Part shown: one piece after another, positions 10,603 to 22,010 of the stretch | How the letters are laid out: each line of letters opens with the position of its first letter | Position numbering within the stretch: position 1 is the stretch's first letter | Origin: Myotis daubentonii | Taxonomy: Eukaryota; Chordata; Mammalia; Chiroptera; Vespertilionidae | Length of the DNA: 64,000 nucleotides | NCBI RefSeq assembly: GCF_963259705.1 | Contig: NC_081851.1 | Location: 63,458,355-63,522,354, forward strand | Direction of reading: 5' to 3' | Notes under the pieces: generated by a model | Databases searched by the model: none | What the model saw: only the letters and a program-made list of their open reading frames with translations | What the model was told of the DNA's origin: nothing | Position numbers and translations under genes: made by a program

Positions 10603-13510
10603 TCAGAGTAAACCCTGAAAATCTCTATATAGTATATACTTCCCCAAGAAGGATAGATTTAGTCTCACCAGGAGGTTTATGACAACTTTCAAACCTGCCT
10701 TTATGTTACCAAACCCCTTAATGTATAAAATAGTGCTCTTCTCTATTAGAACATCTTGTTCTATAATATCAAGGAGGAACCTGGTCTTGAGGACTCGCTG
10801 ATGTGCTGGTTCACCCAGGTACACGAAGAAGCCTAAAGCAACACAGGGTAAGGAGAGTTACCTTTTGCACAATGGGCTAATTCGATTGCCTAGGGTCTTC
10901 ATTCAGTCCTGGTTATTGTTCCCAGGGCAACTAAATGAAAGGGTTGCATCAACTGAACACTGTTCTATTCTTTAGAAGAACTGAGTGTTTAAAAATGAAA
11001 AGGAAAAAGGTAAGAGAGGGCAGTTATTTCACAGTGTACATATTAAAAATATTTTTAAATAGGAACCTATATTTTCAGCTGAACAAACTGTTTATGTTTC
11101 CGAGCTGTTGAATTGTTTACATAATTTGATTTATTGCATGTCTTGGACAATTAGTTATTTAGTTTAATTTGTTTTATTATCAATTCAAGAAACAGAAGCA
11201 AATATGGAATCTAATGACCATGGTTTCCTGCTTGAGGAATGGCTAATGAATCCTATCTGCACAATAAAACTGCCCTTCCACAGGCCCGTGTCACTAAAAG
11301 CTATTTCCTTCCGTTGGGAACAAAAGTATTTTCTTAGGTTAAACCAGTTCCACTGAGCAGGAAAGAATGAGTAGGAAATATCAACAGTGTTCTCAGAGCC
11401 CTTTAGAAACAGAGGACAACCAAGCATCCAAGATGATTGTTTTGGTCAGTACTAAGTTCTAAAACAGATCAGGAGCCAATGGCCCGATGGCTAAGGAGGA
11501 GGGAGTCCTATTTCCCAGAACACACATCCTGCCACTTAAAAGCTAAGAAGTACATGCTGGGGCCAGTTGAGAGCACTAACCCCAGAGTGTGGGACCCGTT
11601 AAACCCCAAGCTGTGGGTAGGGTGGCCGTCCCACGACAGTGTTGTAGGATGGAGGGGAAAAGGAATAAGAGGCAGAGGAGGCAACAGTGCTCCCTTCATT
11701 CACAGGACTATCTTTAGGCCAAGACACTAACTCTTCCTGTTGTAAGATGATTCTATTGCTTGATTCAATTGCCCATATTACAATATGTGTTACAGTATTT
11801 CCCAATCCAGCTCATACCTGTATACCAAACTATCAAAATGTAAGACACTTGGAATCATTTTTCTAGCTAATATTTGAGTCAAACCCTGCTTTTAGTTTTG
11901 AAATATTTATCTTTTCCAAGTCTGTGCCCCTTTCACAATATGGACACAGCAGTTACAAAGTTGTGAAGTTGGCCCTGTACTTTTTTTCATAAGTATAGAT
12001 TTGACAGAGGAAATATTAATCAACATTTTAGGTATAGTTGTAAAACCAGGTACAAAATCTACATGTAATATTCCCCAGCCCACATTTTTAACACATTTAG
12101 GCCATAAATAAATCATAAGATATTGTCCTAAATACATTTGCAAAACGTATATACAGATATATAATTTTCCCAAATTATCTTTAAAAAATGAAACACAATT
12201 GTCTTTAAAAACTCCTTTGTTTTTCATGTTTACTTCTTTTGTATTTTAAAACGCTCACATGGACAATTTAAAATTTATGCAAATATATTTGGTCTTTGTC
12301 AAGACAAAATTAGATACTTTTATTGTCATTACTGATTCCTGCAAACAAACTTGCTAATTTAACAATTTGATGATTCATAACATTTCCCACACGTTTTCAT
12401 TAAACGCGTTTAATACAGCTTGCCTGACCATGTGCCAAACCCCCCCTATCTGATTGTGCTCTCCCAAGGGCACAATATTTTTCTTGATTCACGCTCTTCA
12501 AATGGTAACTAATTTATTTTTATTCTTCTCTTTTTTCCATATGATTATTCAGGCATTTATGCTATCTGTGATTATATTTTATAAGCAACATATTCTGCAT
12601 ATTTTTGTATCAAGGCATTTTTTAAAATATCAGCATCTCCTTAATCTCTTAATGAATATAGCCTTCATAGTGTTCAGTGCTAACATAATTGTATAATTAG
12701 TTGAAAATAATATTTGTAACTATAATATGCTTTAGACTCAAATACATTTTTAAAATGCACTTTAACCAAACTAGAAAATACCAGCTATTATTTTATAAGT
12801 TTCAAATTAATAAATTGTGGGTAAGTAACAATTATTCTTTTCTTAGCAAAACACAGAAAATCCTAAAAGATAAAATGTTTGGCATTGCTTTGCATAAAAT
12901 ATATCCCAGACTGTTTTAAAAGGTTCCTCTTAATTGCAGTGCTTCATCCCACAGTGTAGGCAAATATTTGTTTTGTGTTAATTAAGAAGTCATTTAAACA
13001 TCTGCCTGTATTTTATGGACTGCCTTTAAAGTGTAAAACGTGTTTTTCTCATGAGAGCACTTTATGTTCCCAAGTGGCAACTTTAAAATAAAGTGTCTCT
13101 TTTCCAGATACAACGTCTAATGTGCAAAGATTTTGCCATCTGTTCTACATAGTTGTACTTGTGAGCTGGTTGTTTGATTAGAAGCAGAAATGCATAGAAA
13201 ATGTGTTTTCACTCTAAAGAATAGTATAAATAGTTTACTGTCTGCTTTTATGATTCCTTTTATAAAATGTCACTTTAAACTTGATTCCACATTAGTTGGA
13301 GCTCTTTTAGCAGAAAAGATCATCGTTAAATTTAATTTTATATCATTTAGAACAAAAGAGAAAAACTCAGTTCAGTTTTTCAAAGCATAAAGAGTCTCCT
13401 GTTTCAATACAGGGCAAACAAATAAATCAGGGCTGCTGGCCACGTCTGTCTAATGAAGAGTGATAAAGTCAGAAATAGTTTCTTTAGTCAGTTCTGATTC
13501 CCCCAAAAGT
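10603..13510. other. Quiet, mostly AT-rich interval; candidate conserved non-coding DNA
   Basis: Nearly 3 kb without a recognised element. The part from 12940 to 13400 is balanced, low-repeat sequence with several homeodomain-like TTAATTA/TTAAT cores (for example near 12978). Nothing here supports an exon: open frames are short, in conflicting phases, and lack recognisable domains. Calling it conserved is a guess based on the absence of repeats. Confidence 0.4.
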
Positions 13511-13712
13511 TGCCCTGACTGGTTTGGCTCAGTGCATAGAGCATCAGCCTGCGGACTGAAGGGTCCCGGGTTCGATTCCAGTCAAGGGCATGAACCTTGG
13601 TTGTGGGCACACCCCAGGTAGGAGGTGTGCAGGAGGCAGCTGATCTGTGTTTCTAACTCTCTGTCCCTCTCCCTTCCTCTCCATAAAAAGAATCAATAAA
13701 ATATAATTTTAA
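13511..13712 (+). mobile_element. Ves SINE (gtttggctcagtg-type), with one core repeat lost
   Basis: The head reads ctggtttggctcagtgcata, with the B-box region gggttcgattcc and core ggaggtgtgcaggaggcagc. The usual doubled tttctctctcatcgatg motif is collapsed to one copy (gatctgtgtttctaac), making the element shorter than its relatives. The tail is aatcaataaaatataatttt. Only a short aaaagt repeat (13505-13510 and 13713-13718) is seen as a possible TSD. Confidence 0.93.
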
Positions 13713-13718
13713 AAAAGT

Positions 13719-14525
13719 AAGTCAGATATATCTATTGAGATATAAGCCAAACTTTTTTTGTTATAGCTGCTCTCTAAAATATGAAGAAATATGTCATCCA
13801 AAATTAATAGATTTTAAAATAATCAGTGATTCACCAGTTTAGATATTGGAACATAGTTAATTTTAAAAGCTCAGGAAAATACAGACACAGCATTTGTTTA
13901 TATGTTATATAGTCACTGATTGTGGAAGTAAATGTTTAATTAAAACACGATTCCTATCAAGACCAGAATATTTCTTCCTGTGGAGATACTTTAGAATCTT
14001 TGAAATGCTGTGATTACTTTTAAAATAGACGTTTTCCCAGAATTCTTTGTATAGTTACTGAGAATCCACCCATGTTTCAGACATGGGTCCTGGAATCATA
14101 TAGCATGACATAAATGATTTCTACACGGAAAGGCATTCAACCCAAACCAAGTTTCCCTTCAATCATGAGAATTTTGTTCTGGGTCAGGGTCAAGAAGATT
14201 GATCTGCCTGAAATCTCAGGAAACCAGAGATGACTTTCGAAGCAGTGGTCATGTTTGGAAATTTTTGAACCTGAGATGATGTTTATATTAATCCTGATGT
14301 TGTTACTAGTTTCTCCAAGGATTTTTAATTATGTCAAACCTTGATCTATCTTAACCTTTTCTCTAGGGATACTGTAAATCCTGACAACACCAAGAGTCTC
14401 TCACATTCAGTTCAGTGCTTATTGTATGCGCAGACTTAAAACAGAAATTTTAAGTAACTAGAAGGTTAGATGAGATATTTTTTGCTAGCCTGTAATGAAC
14501 AGTACTGATTGAAACAATGCCAATC
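13719..14525. other. Unassigned sequence
   Basis: No recognised repeat or gene between the Ves and the Helitron. Ordinary AT-rich composition. Confidence 0.4.
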
Positions 14526-14738
14526 TCTATAATAATAATAGCATATATACTAATTAGACCGCTCTTCCTTCCAGACAACCTTCCGGACGAAGCTGGGACT
14601 GCGAGGGAAGCCTGGGTCCCATGCGCTTGCCAGCAGCTGGAGGGAAGCCCAGGTTCCGGGTGCCAGAGGGGAGCCAGTGTTGGCAGCCAGGGGAAGGAAG
14701 GCCTACTCTTGCATGAATATCATGCATCAGGCCTCTAT
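14526..14738 (+). mobile_element. HeliBat-type non-autonomous Helitron
   Basis: The 5' end tctataataataatagcata is followed by ctaattagacc and the ccttccagac / ccttccggac motif. The 3' end has the hairpin gcatgaatatcatgc, then atcaggcctctat, where the usual terminal CTAG has become CTAT. No terminal inverted repeats and no TSD are seen, as expected for rolling-circle elements. It carries no Rep/helicase sequence. Confidence 0.85.
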
Positions 14739-14788
14739 TTGTCTTATATAAGTGACAGGTATATGAACATTAAGAGAACCTTCTAGCA

Positions 14789-15009
14789 CAGTGGTTCTCA
14801 ACCTTGGCTGCACATTAGAATCACCTGGGAATCTTTTTAAAATCCTGATTTCTGGGCCTCATCCTCCAGAAATTCTGTTTCTTTGTTACTGATGTTGTGG
14901 CCCCACCCCATAACAAAAAACAGAATTTCCGAAGGATGAGGCCCAGAAATCAGGATTTTAAAAAGATTCCCAGGTGATTCTAATGTGCAGCCAAGGTTGG
15001 GAACCACCG
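14789..15009. mobile_element. Foldback (long inverted repeat) hAT element
   Basis: Both halves are near-complementary over roughly 90 bp: cagtggttctcaaccttggc with gcagccaaggttgggaacca, and aaaatcctgatttctgggcc with its complement ggcccagaaatcaggatttt. A short unique centre contains gatgttgtggccccacccc. Flanks ttctagca (14781-14788) and ttctagtg (15010-15017) agree at six of eight positions, so this is a worn 8-bp hAT TSD. No transposase is present. Confidence 0.9.
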
Positions 15010-15017
15010 TTCTAGTG

Positions 15018-16359
15018 CCTCATTCTCAAACAACTTTCAGAGTAGATTTACTTCACAGAAATTTTAGCAAGCCTACTTCTTTTTGAAGTGGTGTGGGCTG
15101 TGTTATATGCCCACTTTTTACTTTTACCAGTGTTTATATTTACCTTTGAACCAGTTAGAACTAAGCTTGGAACTGGAAGTTGGGAGTGGGAGTATGTGTT
15201 GAGTGAAGAAGAGATGGCAATTGAAACCAAAATCAGAATATTTTAGAGAAAATGATGATATGAATTGCATCTGAGTATTTAAAAGATCTCAAAAACTTAT
15301 ATTTCATATGTCCATGATTATTATCATTAGCTTAGTGAATAATGTCTTATATTTTGAGTTTATTCTTCCAAGAATTTTCATTAACCACCCTCCTTCCCTT
15401 TATATTCCTGGCTAAAATTAAGAATAACCTGGATTATATCCTGAATCAAAATTGTATCCCTATTAATTGCCTCATATAATCAGTTGCAAATATTTTGGGG
15501 TAAAAAGTAAAATGAATATTGTAACTAATTATATTTCATAGTCATGTAGTACAAATATTAAAATTTAACTGTTCAATTGATCATTTATTCTATACTTGTT
15601 GGCATTAAAAGGCCTTTCATAACTTTAGCTCTTTCTTCCTCCACTCTTGACAAGTAGAACATCAGGTTAATAGAGAAAGATACTCATCCACTCGAAAGTT
15701 TAATGAACTGACCAAGGACACAGAGTGAGACTGAGAAAAATTTAGTGTTCATACCAACAGTGCTGAAATTGCCCTACCAAATCGAGCATAACATGCTTGA
15801 CTTGGAATTTGGGGTCATATTAAAGACTGATTGTTCAGCAATGAATCTAGCCTACAGGCAGGTAATATTAATAAGTCATTAAGATGGCTAAGCTCATAAA
15901 ATGGACCATGCAACAGTCTGTTAAGATTGTTTTTAATGTAAAGGGAAAGTCATTATCAAGATATAACATCATGAAAAATAGAATAAGTAGGTATTTCTTC
16001 ACTTGATGGTCAAATGAAGAAAGGTCACATAATTATTTACGCCAATTTCTCATTACATCTCTTGAGTATAATCTCAGTGGTCAAATATGCTAATAAGATC
16101 ATCCATTTGCAAGTGCTTTTTTGAACTTGAAGTACAGATGGATTCCAATGCAAAAGCTATTTAATTATACTGTGGATTAATTTTAATTTAACCCCTGAAG
16201 AAGTGAACTCATTTTTGGAAAAAAATAAATAAATAACTTACCACTTGGAAAAGACTTGGGAAACTGGGAGGTTCTGGTTGTTGGACCTAGTGGACAAAAT
16301 TAATTTAATCTGGTGATTTTTATAATTATATATACATATTTTAATTCTTATATCTTCTT
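15018..16359. other. Unassigned AT-rich DNA
   Basis: No element recognised. A segment near 15680-15730 (actgaccaaggacacagagt) is faintly MIR-like but too short to call. Confidence 0.4.
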
Positions 16360-16575
16360 TTTAAATATATTTTATTATTTTGTTTTTGCTATCCTCCGTG
16401 GAGAATATTTTTCCATTTATTTATTTTTTTTAAAGAGAGAATGGAAGGGAGGGGGAGGGACAGAGAAATAGAAACATCGATGTGAGAGAGACACATCGAT
16501 TGTTTGCCTCCCACACAGGCCCAGACCAGGGCCTGCAGGCCTATGCTCTATCCACTGAACCAAACCAGCTAGGGC
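16360..16575 (-). mobile_element. Older, internally shortened Ves-family SINE, reverse orientation
   Basis: It shows the extended tail region (gctatcctccgtggagaata) shared with the older copy at 36288. A GA block (gaaacatcgatgtgagagag) and the head complement tctatccactgaaccaaacc, then agctagggc, follow. The middle of the body, which carries the B-box region, is missing between cccacacaggcccagaccag and the head. Confidence 0.85.
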
Positions 16576-17170
16576 TACAATTACCTTTTAAAGAAATCTC
16601 TTCTAAGAATAATAAATATCCTTTATCTGTGTTATTATACAGAGTTTATGGAACCTTATTTTAAACATTACTGCCTTGGAGTCTGAATGAGATAGAGTAA
16701 AAATATATTGCATTTCTTAAAGTTAACTCAAATCTCTTGGGGGGAGCTGACTTTAACAAGGACATCCAACAGATGATCAAACCCAGCTACATACAGATAT
16801 TTCTGTAATTTATGCCAGGCCCAGATTAATCTATTTGTTGTAAGATAAAGCTGTGGCTCTCTTTCCCATTTCCTTATTTGTTGCGCTCCCTAACTTTAAA
16901 TGAAAGACCCAACAGATAATGGAACCAGGTAAAAAGAAACTTTTTTTGACCACTGAAATAAAATATATGCATATCTGAAAAAAGGATACAAATTATTATC
17001 AAGTGAATATAGGTCATACTTGAGAACCAGAAATCATTTTTTTGAATACACTAAGACAGAAAAACTAGAAAGAAATTCTATTATCAAAGCAATATTTATT
17101 TTATTTGACTAAAGTGCTTTTATGATGCTAATATTCAGCTGCTTCTTAGAAGCTAATATTTTATTTTCAA
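16576..17170. other. Unassigned sequence left of the HeliBat pair
   Basis: No recognisable repeat or gene. The base at 17170 is an A, so it is T on the strand of the neighbouring HeliBat, as expected for the 3' flank of a Helitron. Confidence 0.4.
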
Positions 17171-17463
17171 CTAAAGTCCTGATGCACAAAATTTGTGCAG
17201 GGGAGGAGACCCTCAGCCTGGCCTGTTCCCTCTTACCAATTGGGACCCCTCGGTGGATGTCCAATTGCAGGCTTAGGGCTCCAACCACCACCGCTGAGCT
17301 TGCCAGCCATGAACCTGGCTTCTGGCTGAGCCGTGGGAGCGCACTGACCACCCAGGGGCAGCTCCTGCGTTGAGCATCTGCCCCCTGGTGGTCAGTGCAC
17401 ATGATAGTGACCAGTCATTCTGGTCATTTCGCCTTAAGGGTCGCTGGGCTTTTATTATATAGA
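17171..17463 (-). mobile_element. HeliBat copy 1 of a head-to-tail pair
   Basis: Read on the minus strand it starts tctatataataaaag (17463 inward) and ends with a hairpin (tgcacaaattttgtgca) followed by tcaggactttag (17171). Inside, an imperfect inverted repeat pairs 17339-17361 with 17378-17400 (core ctgccccctggtggtcagtg). Copies at 42488 and 57310 share it. It carries no coding sequence. Its 5' end touches the 3' end of the next HeliBat once the intervening hAT is removed. Confidence 0.9.
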
Positions 17464-17469
17464 CTAGAG

Positions 17470-17682
17470 CAGCCGTGGGCAAACTACGGCCTGCAGGCCG
17501 GATCCGGCCTGTTTGAAATGAATAAAACTATTGAAAAAAAGACCGTACCCTTTTATGTAATGATGTTTACTTTGAATTTATATTAGTTCACACAAACACT
17601 CCATCCACGCTTTTGTTCCGGCCCTCCGGTCCAGTTTAAGAACCCATTGTGGCCCTCGAGTCAAAAAGTTTGCCCACCCCTG
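17470..17682. mobile_element. Non-autonomous hAT element (gtgggcaaact family) at the HeliBat junction
   Basis: The ends are cagccgtgggcaaactacgg and aaaagtttgcccacccctg. The 8-bp TSD gactagag lies at 17462-17469 and 17683-17690. The TSD contains the junction of the two HeliBats (…taga + ctag…). The element is nearly identical to the copy at 25872, differing at only a few positions plus one A in a run, which suggests recent activity. Confidence 0.97.
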
Positions 17683-17684
17683 GA

Positions 17685-17876
17685 CTAGAGGCCCAATGCA
17701 CAAAAACTTATACAAGAGTAGGCCTTCCTTCCCCCGGATACCGGCACTGGCTTCCCTCCGGCACCTGGGACCTGGGCTGGCTTCCCTCCGGCCCCGGCTT
17801 TGTAAGGAAGGACATCCGGAATGATATCCGGAAGATGTCTGGTCTAATTAGGATATTACCCTTTTATTATTATAGA
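17685..17876 (-). mobile_element. HeliBat copy 2 of a head-to-tail pair
   Basis: The minus-strand 3' end is at 17685 (…gggcctctag) and the 5' end tctataataataaaag starts at 17876. It contains HeliBat subterminal motifs in complement (ggtctaattag, ggacatccgg). The expected 3' hairpin is imperfect (gcacaaaaacttatacaag). The base at 17877 is T, so A precedes the 5' TC as in normal Helitron A|T insertion. No coding capacity. Confidence 0.85.
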
Positions 17877-17939
17877 TTGTGAAAAGCAATTAGGAATATT
17901 GAAGAAGATATGTAAAAAAAGTTGATGTATAATATAAAC

Positions 17940-19240
17940 ATGCAATTTACAAAACAGGACATCTTTGAAGTTAACAACCATATCAAGATATGCTCAAACT
18001 TATTAGTAATGACAGAAATACAAATCAAAACTACAACGACCTATCACCTTATATCTATGTTGATGAAAACTAAATAGAAATCTAGATATTGACTGGTATT
18101 GACAATGATGCTAGTATACAGAAACTCTGACACAGTGCTGAAGATAGTGTAGACAAAGCATGTCAAACTCAAAGGCTAACATGGGCCAAATAACCAAGGT
18201 TTAAGTTTTTTGGGCCACAAAAAAACAAAAGCTTCAATTTTCATAGAAACGTAAGTTAATTTCTATAGAGACATGATGAATACAAAGGGCTGAAATAAAT
18301 GAGTCATCGTTAACATATAATAATAAAATATTTTAATAAAAATTAATATTTTTCTTGAACATTAACTTACCAGACACTAAATAACTGCAAAAATTAATAA
18401 GCGTAACACAAATAAACCTTTGTTTCTTGTTCTGAGAAAGCAAAATATTTCCTGTTACGCACACCAAACAAGTCAGTACAAGACTAATGACGTGGCAATC
18501 AACTGCTAAAATATTCACTTGCTAGTATTAGTGGAGAGAAATGGTGCACCTGTGCGTAAGGAACATAAGGGAAATGAATGCAACACGATTATAGTAATCA
18601 GTCATTAGCAAACATTGTAGTTCGTTATTAATAATTATGTATAATGGGATATTGTAAAAATTAAGTTACAGCATTTTTATTAAAACATTTTTTACATACC
18701 GTTATATTGGCTGGGCCGCAAAAATATTCATTGTGGGCGCATGCGGCCAGTGGGCCGTGAGTTTGACATGCTAGGTGTAGACCAATGCAGCTATTTTAAA
18801 GAGTATTCTGGAAATAGTATTATAAATATGCTAAGTGAAATAAGCCAGTCAGAGAAAGACATATGATTTTACTTCTATGTGGAATCTTATGAACAAAATA
18901 AACTGACAAAGTGGAGACAGACTCATGGATACAGAGGACAGTGTGATAGCTGTCATAGCTGTCTGAGGGGAGGAACTTGGGGGCTGGATAAGAAGGGTGA
19001 AGGGGTTAAGCAAAGAAAATCTCTTGGATACAGACAACAGTATGGTGATAGCCAGCGGAAAGGAGAAGGGGAGGGGAGGTAGAAGAAGGTAAAGTGGGGA
19101 TAAATGGTGATGGAAGGAGACTTGACCCGGGGTGGCAAATACACAATTCAGTGTGCCCATGATGCGTTATAGAATTGTATACTTGAAACCTGTATATTTT
19201 TATTAACCAATATCACCTCAATAAATTCAATAAAGATAAA
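17940..19240 (+). mobile_element. L1 3' end, split by a 620-bp hAT
   Basis: The segment atgctcaaacttattagtaa, then agaaatacaaatcaaaac, matches the L1 ORF2 C-terminal coding region. After the hAT the 3' region resumes with ctaagtgaaataagccagtc, catggatacagaggacagtg, attgtatacttgaaacctgt and a ttaaccaatatcacctcaat polyadenylation-end motif near 19203-19222. The reading frame is destroyed by stops and the insertion. It is older than the hAT. Confidence 0.85.
18155..18774. mobile_element. 620-bp non-autonomous hAT element inserted in L1
   Basis: The ends are inverted (aaagcatgtcaaactc and gagtttgacatgctag), and an exact 8-bp TSD gtgtagac lies at 18147-18154 and 18775-18782. Subterminal GC-rich motifs (tgggccacaa at the left, ctgggccgcaaaa at the right) are shared between ends, around an AT-rich unique middle. 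No transposase domain is open. It is the largest hAT in the window. Confidence 0.95.
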
Positions 19241-19270
19241 TACAGAATCTATGGTTAGGGTGAACATATT

Positions 19271-20400
19271 TTGAGAATGAGAGGAGATGCCATTTATGTT
19301 AACTTGGAGACAATAAACTTAAACCAAGTCTGTTCTAAGCAAGCAAGAAGTATGCAGCATTTTAATTATGACCCAGTAAATTTGTTCTTAGGTATATATT
19401 CCAAAGAATTTTTCTCAAAAACCTATACATGTGCATCTATAGAATCAGCATGGAAAAGTGATAAGTAAATAATTTATATTAATACTAAAACCCTAACCAA
19501 CATGATAATTTGGTAATCTGACTTTATTTTAGTACTTATTTGGTTTTTATCAGGTTTAATATTTTAATGATTAATTAGCTATTATTATTTTACCTTTTGT
19601 AATTTTATATTTATCCTATGATGTATTAGTGTTTATTTTTATTTTATGTATTTTGTGTTTTCCAATTATGTAATGAGTTTCCCCTTTTTAATTTCCTTAT
19701 AATATTGGACTCTTCTTAATTATTCTTCTATATAAAACTTTCAAATCTTTTGATGAAATTATTTTAAAATCCCATTAATAGCTTTATGAAATTCCGCTAT
19801 ACCTAAAAAAATTGTGAAGACTTATCTTAGTTTTTCAGGAGAAATAGAATTCTTTTATTTAAGTCTTCTATTATTATGTTTCTTAGCAGTGATTTGTTAT
19901 TCATTTTGTATGATTACAATATAAACCTTATCAATCTTAAATCCTCAGAAATATATGGTTTTGTGGCTAGTGTGATTTTTTTCGACAATATAATTTCAAT
20001 TTAAGGCTTTATTGATTATCTAAAAAAATTAGTAAGTATTGAAAGTATGTCATGACAGAAACCCAACCACTTAAGTATGGCATGTTAATACAATGGATTT
20101 CTATTCAGCAATAACTAGGAAGGAACAATTGATATACATAAAAAAATAAATTAATGTCAAAAATATGTTGAATGAAAGAAGTGAGACACAAAAGAATACA
20201 TTCCATATGATCTAATTTTTATGAAATTCAAGAACAGTCAAAACTGTTCATTTAAGTCATCACAGTAGATTTTTGACAAGGGGTCGAGACTAGGGGAGTT
20301 TGGTGAGTTGCATGAAGGAATTTTTCAAGTGATAAGAATGTCCTATATCTTACACCTTCATATCTAGGCATTTTACTCCCTGTAAATTATACCTAAATAA
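19271..20400 (+). mobile_element. Old L1/HAL1-type remnant in two pieces
   Basis: The plus-strand frame ending at 19468 includes NLFLGIYSKEFFSKTYTC, matching the conserved L1 ORF2 C-terminal LLGIYPKE…TYTC stretch. From 20040 to 20400 the sequence again follows an L1/HAL1 3' end: caatggatttctattcagca, gaatgaaagaagtgagacac, and attatacctaaataa at the end. Between them, 19480-20040 is AT-rich and unassigned. Whether it is diverged L1 or a later insertion cannot be seen. Confidence 0.65.
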
Positions 20401-21519
20401 CTAAAAATAATAATATGGTTGTTAACAGCTCAATATAAGAACTGGTACATTGAGAGAAAATTTTGCTCTGTCCTCAGTTTTGAGGGATGACCCAGTCCTT
20501 CACGTGGCTCATTGAAGCATGCTGCCTTCTCTTGGCTGTATTGAAGAGTGGGACACATTTTGCTCACAGAAGCACAGCAAAAGCTAGCCTAATGAATCTT
20601 GAAATGTGCCTGTCAAATGACGAACAAGAACGTGCGTGCGTGATCTGTGACATGCAGACATGTTTTATGCCATGGTTTACGGCAGTGCTGCATCCAACTC
20701 TAAAATCTTAGGGCTTTGTGTTTATGTAACGCTAAGCCCCGCAATACCTGCCTTCTAGCTCGACAGGGCCGATTATTCTTTATCGTAATTCATTTTCCGT
20801 TGCCAGCGTATAACTCTGTTATCAATCACACATGATTTATTTGCTTTTTGATTCGAATCACTGTGGTATTACTATTGGTCCAGGTGACACAATATAGATT
20901 TCAGAAGGGAAATGCATTGCTCTCTGTGAAACAGATAAAGGAAACAGAAAATGAAATTATTCTGGAGAAAAGGGAGTGAAAAGGGAGAAGGAAATGTAGT
21001 TTATTTTTCTAAGGAGTCTTCAGATTTGTGTAAATTGGGAAGGATATTAAATATGTAGATAATTGTTATTTTAAATTATGCATCTGCCTTCAAAACCACT
21101 GTGGAGATTAAATGGTTTTGCCAATACATTTCAGAGCCCTTTCCTCATGTGACCACCAGCCACTGTTTGGTCTACAAAAACATGTTTCATTAACATGTTC
21201 CCATTTGAAGTGTTTAAAAAGGGAGAATATCTATTCAGCCCCCACTACTTGGCAGACATCTGATCTATGCTAGACAACCAGCATCAGTAGCAGGAGCTAG
21301 TTTCTAAAAGTACTCTCTTGGGGAATTTAGGGAGAGAGATAATTGAACAATGGTAAGATCATATATAAAAATAAAACCCTGACGAAAATTTTGTAGCCAC
21401 AATTCTGAGAAGCCCAACCATGACCTCTACAGCAATTGGCCCAAAATAGGCAGGACTTGGTGGATGACTGCCACCTTTCCACATTTTTATCCCCTCATCC
21501 TTGTTTCCAACTCAGGAAC
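20401..21519. other. Repeat-free interval; candidate conserved non-coding element
   Basis: No repeat is recognised. The part at 20480-20900 is more balanced in composition than its surroundings, with several CpGs (around 20580-20640 and 20728-20815). It also carries homeodomain-like cores such as atcaatcacacatg and tgattcgaatca. The plus-strand 74-codon frame at 20487-20711 has no recognisable domain. This is one of the better places to look for an enhancer, but conservation cannot be judged here. Confidence 0.35.
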
Positions 21520-21527
21520 CACCAGAG

Positions 21528-21838
21528 CAGTGGTTCTCAACCTGTGGGTCGCGACCCTTTTGGGGGTTGAACAACCCTTTCACAGGGGTTGCCTAAGACT
21601 ATCGGAAAACACATATATAATTACATATTGTTTTTGTGATTAATCACTATGCTTTAATTATGTTCAATTTGTAACAATGAAAATACTACCTGCATATCAG
21701 ATATTTACATTACAATTCATAACAGTAGCAAAATTACAGTTATGAAGTAACAACGAAAATAATTTTATGGTTGGGGGTCACCACAACATGAGGAACTGTA
21801 TTAAAGGGTCGTGGCATTAGGAAGGTTGAGAACCACTG
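21528..21838 (-). mobile_element. Longer hAT element of the cagtggttctcaacc family
   Basis: Exact 8-bp TSD caccagag at 21520-21527 and 21839-21846. Termini are cagtggttctcaacctgtgg and aaggttgagaaccactg. Orientation is opposite to the copies at 4688, 35238 and 54794. It keeps about 90 bp of internal AT-rich sequence (roughly 21604-21690) that those three lack, so it is closer to the parental non-autonomous form. No open transposase. Confidence 0.96.
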
Positions 21839-21963
21839 CACCAGAGAAAGCCAAACATGCTTCCAATACTAGTCACATAGGATAGCCCACTTCCAGTTCC
21901 TCCAAGACAAAATCCTCCAAACAGAGTACACCAAATGTGTTTTCTCTTTTCTCGTTTTTTATT

Positions 21964-22010
21964 TTGTGTGTGTGGGGTGTGTGTGTGTGCGTGTGTGTGT
22001 GTGTGTGTGT
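21964..22010. repeat. (TG)n microsatellite
   Basis: Alternating tg with one ggggtg and one gc interruption, ending in a clean run to 22010. Confidence 0.96.

Noticed and set aside
17339..17400. Inverted repeat as a rho-independent terminator
   Set aside because: The hairpin is inside a Helitron in a eukaryotic genome and is not followed by a T-run. Bacterial terminators are not applicable.
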